A DNA stretch of 64,000 bases from the NCBI RefSeq assembly GCF_001894745.1, contig NZ_BBYF01000001.1, forward strand, positions 760,208 to 824,207, written 5' to 3'. The notes under the pieces are model-generated. The model was not told where the DNA came from and ran no database searches. It was given only the letters and a program-made list of their open reading frames with translations. The first letter of the stretch is position 1. Each line of letters begins with the position of its first letter. Position numbers and translations under genes: made by a program. Below are positions 1-7,849 of the stretch, in pieces. The stretch is from Paenibacillus sp. NAIST15-1 (lineage in GTDB: Bacteria > Bacillota > Bacilli > Paenibacillales > Paenibacillaceae).

Positions 1-1
1 G

Positions 2-859
2 GGGCGTCCGAAGCAAATTCATGTAATTGGACACAGCATGGGAGGACAAACTGCACGCATGCTGATTCATCTATTGGAAAAAGGAGATGCTGCTGAACGT
101 GCTGTCACCGATGCATCTGATCTATCCCCGTTGTTCAGTGATCAACCACTTCCGTATGTTAGCAGCCTCGTTTCCCTCGCCGCGCCGCATGATGGCACCA
201 GCTTTACGCATTTTGTAGAGGGAGTCATACCCTTCATCCACCAGCTGATTGGCTTGATTGCCGCAGCTTCTGGCAATGCCGAGCACCCCCTATATGATTT
301 CAAATTGGATCAATGGGGATTGAAGCGAATGCCCGATGATTCCTTTTTCGATTATTTCCAACGGGTAATAAACAGTAAATTTTGGAGAATATCAAAAGAC
401 AGCTCACTGTGGGATTTAAGTCCTGACGGGGCCAAACAGTTCAACGAGCAAATACAGGCAAATCCGAGCGTCTATTATTTCTCGATCGCCACCAACAAAT
501 CATATCGTATCCCGCTATCGGGATGGCATGCGCCAAAGCTGCTCATGAATCCGTTATTGCTGCCGCCGAGCTATTTTGTCGGTTCCTTCTCGTACGAATC
601 CCCAGGGCATGTAGTCATCGATGAGGAATGGTGGCCAAATGATGGGCTGGTAAATACGATTTCCATGGACGGCCCAAAAAACGGATCAAACGATCAAATC
701 ATTACTTACCAAGGAAAGCCGCAGATTGGAAAATGGAACTACTTAGGACTCATGGATTCCTGGGATCATCTCGATATCGTTGGATTGGGCCTAAAAAATA
801 CGGGAGATTTTTTTCTCGACTTAGCGGATATGCTGACCGAGCTGCCTCCGGCAGGCTGA
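2..859 (+). CDS. Triacylglycerol lipase, family I.5-like (5'-partial)
   Basis: The reading frame is open from base 2, so the N-terminus lies outside the window. The first visible residues include the nucleophile elbow GHSMGGQ, whose Ser is the predicted catalytic residue. SLAAPHDGTS is the typical segment of Bacillus/Staphylococcus-type secreted lipases. The catalytic Asp is probably in PNDGLVNTISM and the His in SWDHLDIVGL near the C-terminus. Such enzymes hydrolyse long-chain acylglycerols outside the cell. The signal peptide cannot be checked here. A terminator follows at 913-966. Family assignment is by motif recognition only. Confidence 0.85.
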   Translation, partial: GRPKQIHVIGHSMGGQTARMLIHLLEKGDAAERAVTDASDLSPLFSDQPLPYVSSLVSLAAPHDGTSFTHFVEGVIPFIHQLIGLIAAASGNAEHPLYDFKLDQWGLKRMPDDSFFDYFQRVINSKFWRISKDSSLWDLSPDGAKQFNEQIQANPSVYYFSIATNKSYRIPLSGWHAPKLLMNPLLLPPSYFVGSFSYESPGHVVIDEEWWPNDGLVNTISMDGPKNGSNDQIITYQGKPQIGKWNYLGLMDSWDHLDIVGLGLKNTGDFFLDLADMLTELPPAG

Positions 860-868
860 TGAAACAGA

Positions 869-898
869 TGTCTATAGGAAATAAAGTGTTACCTTGAC
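869..898 (+). repeat. Transposon-end-like motif, inward facing right
   Basis: TGTC followed at fixed spacing by AAATAAAGTGTTA. The 13-base core is identical to the terminal repeat of the older Tn7-like element ending at 36295, and the TGTC lies at the same distance from it. Orientation is opposite to the related motif at 6833-6860. No matching target duplication was found (ACAGA here, GTAGC there). Confidence 0.4.
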
Positions 899-912
899 TT
901 CAATATAAAACC

Positions 913-966
913 AGCGGCAGTCTCCAACTGAAAAATACAGTCTTAGGCTGCCGCTATTGCTTTTTA
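913..966 (+). terminator. Rho-independent terminator after the lipase
   Basis: Arms AGCGGCAG (913-920) and CTGCCGCT (948-955) with an inner CTG/CAG helix, followed by ATTGCTTTTT. Confidence 0.7.
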
Positions 967-1155
967 ACACTTATCTTCCCCACAACCGCCAACGATCTCA
1001 GCTGGCTCCCTTGGAGTCGTAAAGCCCCCAAGCAATTCTGGACATACTGTTATCACTTGGTCTGCTTCTAACAATTGGAGTATCTTTGAATCTAAACAAT
1101 GTGTACCATTATATCTCACCTCTAAGCCTGCTAAGCAAGAGCTCACTAATATCAT
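964..1155 (-). pseudogene. DUF523-family protein, N-terminal half only
   Basis: The 63 residues begin MILVSSCLAGLEVRYNG and contain VCPELLGGFTTPREPAEI, the conserved first half of DUF523 proteins, which are normally about 140-160 residues. Translation stops right after GGCGEDKC, so the C-terminal half is missing. It is probably a truncated remnant. The Cys residues of the conserved part are kept. Molecular role unknown. Confidence 0.55.
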
Positions 1156-1203
1156 TTATATCACCTCTATATATCGCGGAAAATAAGATTTCTGCATCCA
1201 CGA

Positions 1204-2058
1204 TTACTCCAACGATGTGTGGTTCGAAATTGCTTGAATAATCGTATCCCAATCGTCGAAGTGTATTTCGTGCCCCGTTCCATCAAGCGTTAATAAGGAT
1301 GCATTCGGTATTTCCTCAGCAAGTGCAACACCATGTTCTAATGGAAGAATCGTGTCATCCGTACCGTGAATAACCAAAGCAGGCACAATGATTTCTTTTA
1401 ACTTCCCTTCGTAGGCGTCATCACCTGTAAGCAGTGCGTGATTAAACATACTGAGCAGATTATTAGCTCGTTTGATCTCGCGCATTACTTGCTTATTCAC
1501 TCTATTCTCATCGAAGTCATGCTTGGAACCACAAAGCAGGCTAGAGCCTTTGACCAGGTATTTTGCAACCGCCTCTTCATCCGACCAATCCAGTGCTGCT
1601 CCATCCGCATGATAAGCAAGTATCTTTTCATCCAACGGAGGCAAGCCCCTGTCGTTGTCATCAGATCCAAAAATAGATGAGGCAATCAAAGTCATGCTTA
1701 GAACTCTTTGAGGATATTTGACAGCGATTATCTGTGCAATCATGCCACCCAGTGACAATCCGACGAGATGCGCTCGGTCAATTCCGTATGAATCAAGCAC
1801 CCCAACTGCATCATCAGCCATGTCTACCACGGAATATTGGGATCTCCCTGGCGGATAGGTCGTTGTACGTCCCACATCTCGGTTATCAAATCGAATCACA
1901 TAACGGCCCGAGTCTGCCAAACCTTGGCAGAACTCATCATCCCAATAAACCATAGAACACATGGCTCCCATAATCAACAGGACGGGTGGATGAGTTGGAT
2001 TGCCAAAACTTTCTGTGCATATCTCAATTCCATTGATTTTTCTTATCTTTTCACTCAT
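1204..2058 (-). CDS. Alpha/beta hydrolase
   Basis: A 284-residue single-domain alpha/beta hydrolase. Nucleophile elbow GLSLGGM (Ser), acid residue in HGTDDTILP and catalytic His in GTGHEIHFDDWD are all present and in the right order. The oxyanion region is LLIMGAMCSMVYWDDE. The N-terminus KINGIEICTESFGNP is typical of cytosolic hydrolases close to 3-oxoadipate enol-lactonase and the RsbQ/EstB groups. There is no signal peptide, so it is probably a cytoplasmic esterase-like enzyme. Substrate cannot be inferred. Single gene. Confidence 0.8.
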   Translation of the reverse strand: MSEKIRKINGIEICTESFGNPTHPPVLLIMGAMCSMVYWDDEFCQGLADSGRYVIRFDNRDVGRTTTYPPGRSQYSVVDMADDAVGVLDSYGIDRAHLVGLSLGGMIAQIIAVKYPQRVLSMTLIASSIFGSDDNDRGLPPLDEKILAYHADGAALDWSDEEAVAKYLVKGSSLLCGSKHDFDENRVNKQVMREIKRANNLLSMFNHALLTGDDAYEGKLKEIIVPALVIHGTDDTILPLEHGVALAEEIPNASLLTLDGTGHEIHFDDWDTIIQAISNHTSLE

Positions 2059-2402
2059 GAGATACTCCTCATTTCATTCGAATAATTTAAAAAGATACAC
2101 TCAAATAAACCCATACATTTTTCAATAAAATGATGAGAGTAGTTGAACTGTGCTTCAAATTAACGCAAACGAATGAACTCGATAATCATGAGAAGCTCTC
2201 TCCTTTATAAAAATTGGTTTTTGATACCAGTTTCGATTTTACCATATCCGCTGCAATATTTTCAGTATTTTTATCAAATAAGCACATGGACAATACCGAT
2301 TATCATTTATAAAGAAGAACCTTCTGCCATAGGATACGCCTTATATGGATTGCTGAGTGTCGGCTTCGCAGTAGTGAGCTCAACCCGAACAATAGTTACG
2401 AA

Positions 2403-3836
2403 CTATGGAACAATCTCAAACACAGTTCCTTGGTGACGATCAGCCACTTTTACAGAGCCATAAACCCCTAAATACAGTCTGGATTGACTCAGACTCGTTC
2501 CCAAACTAACATAATAAGCGGATTGAGACCCAAAATCATAATCGGTTTCAATCACACTAAAATCACTTTGTTTACAATCCGTTCTTACCCTGGTATAAGC
2601 TAAAACTCCTCTAACTGGAGGGGGAGATCCTTCATTTCTGGCGAGATCCGTAAACACAACACTTCCCGTTAAACCGGGGATTGCATTTCCCATATAGGTC
2701 TGAACCCCAGTCAGGGCAGTTCCTCCAAACTTATCGGCTCGGGGATCTTTATGAAAATAACTAATGAGAGGCGGAAGACGCCGCACTGAAGTCGTGATCG
2801 CTTCATCGTAATAAGAAATTGTCTTCTCAGCCAAAGCCGGATCTGCAGAACAGCCTGTAATGAACGAAGTAGGAAAAACGCCTTCCCACCCTCGCCAGCC
2901 AAAGTTAATAAATCCTTCTTGGTCAAGGACAGAATTCGTCAAAGTCGAAGAAGCTTGAACAAGCTGAGTAACCGGTATGGGTTTATAATGAATGAATGCA
3001 AAAATCGACTCTACGAGATCCTGTCCGACACTTCCTACGTATTTGATGTACTGATTATAAGATAACCTTTGAAATGCAATGCCTGGCAGATTGCGGCCCC
3101 CTTTGGCCATTACCGCAAGTGTTTCCTGAATAGACACAGGCAGCTCATTAAAACGTGTAACTACGGGCGGATTATCGATAAATGTAGGTTTGGAAATATT
3201 AATTTCAATGATTTTACCCGCGATTTCCATATCCGTTTGGCTTAAATTAAATGGATCATAGCCTGATCCGCCATCTCCGGTTGTCAAAATAAGTTTTCCT
3301 GTTTCAGGTGAGAAGTTTAAGCTATTGACGCCATTATGATTTAAAAATGGTCTTCTTATATTCAGTAATGTCCGCCGTTTTTGAGGTTGTCCATTCGCAT
3401 GTAGAATCCATTCCTCAACGGTATCAATATGATCATAATACGTTTCTCGATTTAACCACTTCAAGTTTAAGGTTTTAGGATCACACGGGCTCGGCTTAAA
3501 AGATTCAAATTCACCTGGAAGAGAACCAGGGCCTTGGGTTCCAGCCACTGAATAATGGAGATAAAACAGACCATTAAAATAAAAATCAGGATGAAAGGCT
3601 AGCCCTATCAATCCCCGTTCATCATACCCACCATTAGAGGCACCTAGTGTTATGATTCTTGAGCGAATATCTAAAAAGGTTCTTATATCCCCGTCCCCTA
3701 TGTAAAAGATCTCACCTACTTGAGTTGCAATAAATAATCTTTCAATTGATTCACCCGGAAGGATCGCTGTTTTCAAAACAGTGGGCATATTTAACTTGCT
3801 TACAATGGGCCGTAAGCCAACTTTAACTTTCATCAA
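2403..3836 (-). CDS. PQQ-dependent sugar dehydrogenase-like (GSDH/HHIP-like beta-propeller) protein
   Basis: 477 residues with the hallmarks of the soluble glucose/sorbosone dehydrogenase fold: YDERGLIGLAFHPDF, LNFSPETGKLILTTGDGGSGYD and, near the end, a beta-propeller blade GSVVFTDLARNEG. In characterised members these surround a PQQ and Ca2+ site. Here the substrate and the real use of PQQ are unknown, since no PQQ synthesis genes are in view. No signal peptide is visible, which is unusual for the family; the start may be misplaced or the protein cytosolic. The second codon is also Met, and a G-rich stretch lies about 14 bases upstream of the first. Confidence 0.7.
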   Translation of the reverse strand: MMKVKVGLRPIVSKLNMPTVLKTAILPGESIERLFIATQVGEIFYIGDGDIRTFLDIRSRIITLGASNGGYDERGLIGLAFHPDFYFNGLFYLHYSVAGTQGPGSLPGEFESFKPSPCDPKTLNLKWLNRETYYDHIDTVEEWILHANGQPQKRRTLLNIRRPFLNHNGVNSLNFSPETGKLILTTGDGGSGYDPFNLSQTDMEIAGKIIEINISKPTFIDNPPVVTRFNELPVSIQETLAVMAKGGRNLPGIAFQRLSYNQYIKYVGSVGQDLVESIFAFIHYKPIPVTQLVQASSTLTNSVLDQEGFINFGWRGWEGVFPTSFITGCSADPALAEKTISYYDEAITTSVRRLPPLISYFHKDPRADKFGGTALTGVQTYMGNAIPGLTGSVVFTDLARNEGSPPPVRGVLAYTRVRTDCKQSDFSVIETDYDFGSQSAYYVSLGTSLSQSRLYLGVYGSVKVADRHQGTVFEIVP

Positions 3837-3970
3837 ATAGCTGTGCGCCCCCTTTTTATTGTTTTACTTTTGATATGAATATGTTTCGATCTGTTCTATT
3901 AGTACCGACTTAGGGCCTGGCATCTGACAAGGCATTGCACCACTTTCCGAGCCTGGCCGCGGCGTATACA

Positions 3971-4010
3971 AAAAGGGCTCTGCCTCCATTACGGAAAGCA
4001 AAGCCCTTCT
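3971..4010 (-). terminator. Terminator downstream of the HxlR regulator
   Basis: Arms AAGGGCT (3973-3979) and AGCCCTT (4002-4008), followed on the minus strand by TTTTTG. Placed to end the transcript from 4436-4065. Confidence 0.6.
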
Positions 4011-4064
4011 CACTATCTGTGCTTACACATATGCCCTCTACTTAACCAAACTCCGGATATCCCC

Positions 4065-4436
4065 TTACTTAAGCTGTTCATTCAACACACTATCTTCTAA
4101 AACAGCAAACTTATCTCCATATACTCTCGTTAAATGCTTTTCACCCCATGCACATAGTGCACTTAGAATCCCTTCTAAGCTCTGTCCATATTCACTAAGC
4201 TCGTATTCCACTCTTGGTGGAACTTGATTGTACACGATGCGATTGATAACCCCATCCTCTTCTAGCTCGCGCAGCTGTTGGGTAAGCATTTTTTGTGTGA
4301 TATTTGGCATGAGGCGCTTTAATTCGCTTGTCCGTTTTTTCCCGTGAGTCAGATGGCATAGAATCACACATTTCCACTTGCCACCTAAGACTTCTAATGT
4401 CGCTTCAACAGAGATATTGTATTTCTTTTTTTGCAT
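4065..4436 (-). CDS. ytcD: HxlR-family transcriptional regulator (YtcD-like)
   Basis: A 123-residue winged-helix protein. EATLEVLGGKWKCVILCHL, KRTSELKRLMPNITQKMLTQ and LRELEEDGVINRIVY form the HxlR DNA-binding core; PPRVEYELSEYGQSL is the family's wing. RBS AAGGAGGAG precedes the ATG. It is divergent from an MFS transporter and an aldo-keto reductase, the same arrangement as ytcD-ytbD-ytbE of Bacillus subtilis, so it probably represses those genes. The signal is unknown. Some HxlR proteins sense quinones or aldehydes through a Cys, and a Cys lies at the start of the DNA-binding domain (WKCVILC). Confidence 0.85.
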   Translation of the reverse strand: MQKKKYNISVEATLEVLGGKWKCVILCHLTHGKKRTSELKRLMPNITQKMLTQQLRELEEDGVINRIVYNQVPPRVEYELSEYGQSLEGILSALCAWGEKHLTRVYGDKFAVLEDSVLNEQLK

Positions 4437-4466
4437 CTTGGTTCTCCTCCTTCTTTATAGGCACTA

Positions 4467-4520
4467 AAAAGTACCTATATTACTTTTAGGTTTCTATATA
4501 ACTTAAAAGTGCGTACTTTT
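4467..4520. promoter_or_regulatory. Putative HxlR operators in the divergent promoter region
   Basis: Two inverted repeats sharing AAAAGT/ACTTTT half-sites: AAAAGTA (4467-4473) with TACTTTT (4481-4487), and AAAAGT (4505-4510) with ACTTTT (4515-4520). They sit between the divergent starts at 4436 and 4679 and both overlap the GTAC-centred pattern expected for HxlR dimers. Binding is inferred. Confidence 0.5.
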
Positions 4521-4678
4521 CTTTATGGACGATATATCTCATAATAACATTTGCCGGCCGATGAATACCATACTTTCTTAAAAATCAATATAACATTTTG
4601 AGACGGATGCACTTCAAAATTTATTATTCGCTGGAAAGAAAGTTCCCATTTATATAACAGAAAAAAGGAGGAGATAAT

Positions 4679-5872
4679 ATGGAACTAAGTAAAAAGCAAA
4701 GCATGTTAGCATTGCTTGCCTTGGCTGTAAGTGCTTTTGCCATCGGAACAACTGAATTCATCAGTGTCGGGTTGCTGCCGCTTATTGCAAATGATTTACG
4801 TATTCCCGTAACAACGGCCGGATTAACGGTGTCCTTATATGCGTTAGGAGCAACGTTTGGAGCTCCGATTTTGACAGCTTTGACATCAAGTATGTCACGT
4901 AAGAAGTTATTACTTTGGATCATGATTGTCTTTATTATCGGCAATACTGTTGCTGCACTCTCCACGACAATCGGGATATTGCTAGTAGCACGTGTGATCT
5001 CAGCATTCTCTCATGGGGTCTTCATGTCAATTGGATCGACAATTGCAGCCGATTTAGTTCCAGAAGACCGCAGAGCTAGTGCGATTTCCATTATGTTTAC
5101 CGGTCTTACTGTCGCTACGGTAACTGGTGTTCCATTTGGGACATTTATTGGACAGCAGCTAGGTTGGAGAACCGCCTTTATTACTATTGTTATCATTGGT
5201 GTTATTGCCATAATTGCAAATAGCATTCTTGTTCCATCTAATTTGCGTCAAGGAGTAAAAACTTCTTTTCGTGATCAGCTTAAACTAGTGACAAATGGTC
5301 GGTTATTGCTTTTGTTCATCATTACAGCATTAGGATATGGCGGAACATTTGTCGTCTTTACCTACTTATCACCTTTGCTTCAAGACATCACTGGGTTTAA
5401 AGAAGGAACGGTAGCTGTCATTTTGTTAGCTTACGGTATCGCGATTGCGATTGGGAATATGATTGGAGGTAAGTTATCGAATCAAAACCCAATTGGTGCA
5501 TTGTTCTATATGTTTATCGTACAAGCAGTCGTCTTATTTATTTTGATGTTTACAGCACCATTTAAAGTGGCTGGATTGATAACGATTCTGTTGATGGGGC
5601 TGTTAGCATTTATGAATGTGCCGGGCTTGCAAGTCTATGTTGTGATACTGGCTGAGCGCTTTGTTCCTAGTGCAGTTGATGTGGCATCGGCAATTAATAT
5701 TGCTGCATTTAATGCCGGGATTGCGATAGGTTCCTTTGTTGGCGGAATTGTTACAGACTCGATAGGACTTATTCATACAACTTGGATTGGTGCACTTATG
5801 GTATTAGCAGCTACAGTCTTAACTGGGTTTAGCAGAGCTATGGAACGAAAAGATCAAACAAGCAAAATCTAA
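4679..5872 (+). CDS. ytbD: MFS efflux transporter (YtbD-like, DHA1 family)
   Basis: 397 residues with about 12 hydrophobic segments. The N-terminus (FAIGTTEFISVGLLPLIA) and loop motifs (SMSRKKLLLW, ARVISAFSHGVFMSIG) are those of the DHA1 drug-efflux group related to YtbD, YdhP and AraJ. RBS AAAGGAGGAG lies just before the ATG. The aldo-keto reductase starts 24 bases after its stop, so the two are probably co-transcribed under the divergent HxlR regulator. Likely exports a small toxic compound; the substrate is unknown. Confidence 0.85.
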   Translation: MELSKKQSMLALLALAVSAFAIGTTEFISVGLLPLIANDLRIPVTTAGLTVSLYALGATFGAPILTALTSSMSRKKLLLWIMIVFIIGNTVAALSTTIGILLVARVISAFSHGVFMSIGSTIAADLVPEDRRASAISIMFTGLTVATVTGVPFGTFIGQQLGWRTAFITIVIIGVIAIIANSILVPSNLRQGVKTSFRDQLKLVTNGRLLLLFIITALGYGGTFVVFTYLSPLLQDITGFKEGTVAVILLAYGIAIAIGNMIGGKLSNQNPIGALFYMFIVQAVVLFILMFTAPFKVAGLITILLMGLLAFMNVPGLQVYVVILAERFVPSAVDVASAINIAAFNAGIAIGSFVGGIVTDSIGLIHTTWIGALMVLAATVLTGFSRAMERKDQTSKI

Positions 5873-5896
5873 TAAAAATTTTTGGAGGTTTTCATT

Positions 5897-6742
5897 ATGG
5901 TGGCAAAAAATTTGCAAGATACAACAACTTTGAATAACGGTGTGAAAATGCCTTGGTTTGGACTTGGAGTTTTCAAAGTCGAAGAAGGCCCTGAATTGGT
6001 TAACGCAGTAAAAACAGCGATTAAACATGGATACCGCAGTGTAGATACAGCAGCGATTTATGGCAATGAAGAAGGCGTTGGCCAAGGGATCCAAGATGGC
6101 TTAAAAGAAGCAGGCATTTCAAGAGAAGAGCTATTTGTCACTTCCAAGGTTTGGAACGCAGATTTGGGATACGAATCTACGATTGCTGCTTATGAAACAA
6201 GCTTGAAGAAACTCGGTTTAGAGTATTTGGATTTATATTTGATTCATTGGCCAGTTGAAGGAAAATATAAAGATGCTTGGAGAGCTTTGGAGACTCTTTA
6301 TAAAGAAGGCCGCGTAAATGCAATTGGCGTAAGTAATTTCCAAATTCATCATTTGGAAGACTTGATGAAGGATGCTGAGATTAAGCCGATGATCAACCAA
6401 GTAGAATACCATCCGCGCTTAACTCAAAAAGAGCTTCAAGCATTTTGCCAAGCCAACGATATTCAGTTCGAAGCATGGTCACCTCTCATGCAAGGTCAGT
6501 TGCTGGACAACGAAGTTATTCAGGAAATTGCGAACAAGCATAATAAATCTATTGCCCAAGTTATTTTGCGTTGGGACTTGCAAAACGGGGTTGTTACTAT
6601 TCCAAAATCAACAAAAGAGCATCGTATTGTTGAAAATGCAAATGTGTTTGACTTTGAACTGACGAAAGAGGAAATGGAGATCATTGATGGATTAAATCAG
6701 AACCATCGTGTAGGTCCAGACCCAGATAATTTTGATTTTTAA
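5897..6742 (+). CDS. ytbE: Aldo/keto reductase (YtbE-like)
   Basis: 281 residues from the ATG that follows GGAGG by 8 bases; an upstream TTG at 5882 would place the RBS inside the gene and is rejected. AKR family motifs: GHGYRSVDTAAIYGNEEG region (Asp and Tyr of the active site), TSKVWNADLGY (Lys), LYLIHWPVEGKYKDAW (His), IGVSNFQIHHLEDL and IPKSTKEHRIVEN (NADPH phosphate binding). Likely reduces aldehydes or dicarbonyls with NADPH. Its pairing with an exporter and an HxlR regulator suggests a detoxification unit. Ends at a strong terminator. Confidence 0.88.
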   Translation: MVAKNLQDTTTLNNGVKMPWFGLGVFKVEEGPELVNAVKTAIKHGYRSVDTAAIYGNEEGVGQGIQDGLKEAGISREELFVTSKVWNADLGYESTIAAYETSLKKLGLEYLDLYLIHWPVEGKYKDAWRALETLYKEGRVNAIGVSNFQIHHLEDLMKDAEIKPMINQVEYHPRLTQKELQAFCQANDIQFEAWSPLMQGQLLDNEVIQEIANKHNKSIAQVILRWDLQNGVVTIPKSTKEHRIVENANVFDFELTKEEMEIIDGLNQNHRVGPDPDNFDF

Positions 6743-6773
6743 TGAATAAGAACTCGGAGTCTGAGTTCTCAGA

Positions 6774-6810
6774 GTGTAGAGAAAGAGGTATTCTTTCTCT
6801 ACACTTTTTT
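6774..6810 (+). terminator. Rho-independent terminator of the ytbDE-like operon
   Basis: Perfect 12-bp arms GTGTAGAGAAAG (6774-6785) and CTTTCTCTACAC (6793-6804), then TTTTTT. Confidence 0.9.
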
Positions 6811-6832
6811 ATGTTGATCAATGAAACAGCGA

Positions 6833-6860
6833 CAGTCTAATACTTTATTTTCTGCTGACA
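6833..6860 (-). repeat. Solo Tn7-like terminal repeat
   Basis: 28 bases that match the terminal repeat at 36268-36295 at 26 positions, including the outermost CTGACA. It lies outside the attTn7 island and faces left, opposite to the motif at 869-898. It abuts the 3' end of a truncated gene. No transposase gene is nearby. Confidence 0.5.
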
Positions 6861-6873
6861 GTAGCGCTCCCGC

Positions 6874-7686
6874 TTAAGGCGTAAGAGAAAAGGAATAAAA
6901 TTCCCCTTCCTTATTGATCTTGCCCACGATTGTAGGCTGTTTGTCTTTCTTGAATGTATATTCATTAAATTTAACGGTAACTTTATATCCGGCCAAATTG
7001 ACATTGAATATAGATTTAACTTTACCGCTTGCTGCAGAAATCGCTTGTTTTGGAGTATATTTGGGTTTGGCAAAGGATTTGGCAAAATCTTTGTCGCTCG
7101 TCCAATCCCTATAAATCGTATCGACTTCCAACACTTGATTTGTTATTGCGTCAATCTTGACTCTATGATGATCGTAGTAATCTTCAAAATGCCAAAAATA
7201 GCTGCTGGCGACTTCATCCTTTACCCGCTCCGCGTGAACAAGATTTACTTTTTCTCTACTTAATTGGTTAATTGCGTTAGCAGCTTTATTCAACAATTTT
7301 TTATCTACTTGGGCTGAGGAATAGCTTTGTCTGGCGATGATTTTGTTCCCTTTGTCGAGATCGATATCCAGCGATGCTGTCCCCCAGAATACCCAGTAAT
7401 TTCGCGGCTCATTATCTCGATATGGCGATTTTACTCTCCATAATGCGTTGAACGTTAATGGATATTTCTTATCCTCGAACTTCGCGATGAAGGAATTCAC
7501 CTTCTTAAGAACGGCTGGCTCCAACGCAAGATCCTTATCTTTGATTTGATAATAGATGGTTGTACTATACACTCGTTGTTTTTCCTTGTCGTAACCAACA
7601 TTGAACCTTGCAGCAGGCTGGGACAACTCTCCTTCTAGATGAATATTGTCACTAGCATTCGCCATTACTTTGAGATCCGATTTCAT
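6874..7686 (-). CDS. Hypothetical protein, probably N-terminally truncated
   Basis: 270 residues from the first Met, mostly beta-rich and Lys-rich. The C-terminal part has two PepSY-like stretches (HHRVKIDAITNQVLEV and YTPKQAISAASGKVKSI). The frame continues upstream of this Met as coding-looking sequence for 14 codons until a TAG, and there is no RBS. The start therefore looks lost, and a neighbour's terminator stands only about 60 bases upstream. An intact homologue would probably carry a signal peptide. Function unknown; likely extracytoplasmic in origin. Confidence 0.5.
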   Translation of the reverse strand: MKSDLKVMANASDNIHLEGELSQPAARFNVGYDKEKQRVYSTTIYYQIKDKDLALEPAVLKKVNSFIAKFEDKKYPLTFNALWRVKSPYRDNEPRNYWVFWGTASLDIDLDKGNKIIARQSYSSAQVDKKLLNKAANAINQLSREKVNLVHAERVKDEVASSYFWHFEDYYDHHRVKIDAITNQVLEVDTIYRDWTSDKDFAKSFAKPKYTPKQAISAASGKVKSIFNVNLAGYKVTVKFNEYTFKKDKQPTIVGKINKEGEFYSFSLTP

Positions 7687-7748
7687 CTCATTGCCTTTTG
7701 CAATATCCCCTAGAGCTGCTTTGACCTTCTATCTCCTTATTCAACAAA

Positions 7749-7794
7749 AAACAGGCGTCTTTGCACCGCTTATCTGTGCGAAAGACACCTGTTT
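7749..7794 (-). terminator. Terminator of the OFA transporter gene
   Basis: Long near-perfect hairpin: arms at 7749-7766 and 7776-7794 (ACAGGCGTCTTTGCAC against GTGCGAAAGACACCTGT). On the minus strand the arm is followed by TTTTTTG. Confidence 0.85.
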
Positions 7795-7849
7795 AATTTT
7801 CTAACACTCTTTCAGTGACCTTTCCTATCAATCTGAGGTTCCACTGCGT

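Noticed and set aside
964..1155. Complete small DUF523 protein
   Set aside because: The conserved C-terminal half is missing, so it is treated as truncated.
2173..2436. 87-codon hydrophobic frame on the plus strand
   Set aside because: No RBS, overlaps the end of a solid gene on the other strand and resembles no family.
869..6860. Calling 869-6860 a transposon
   Set aside because: The ends resemble each other but flanks differ (ACAGA and GTAGC) and no transposase is inside, so it is listed only as end-like motifs.
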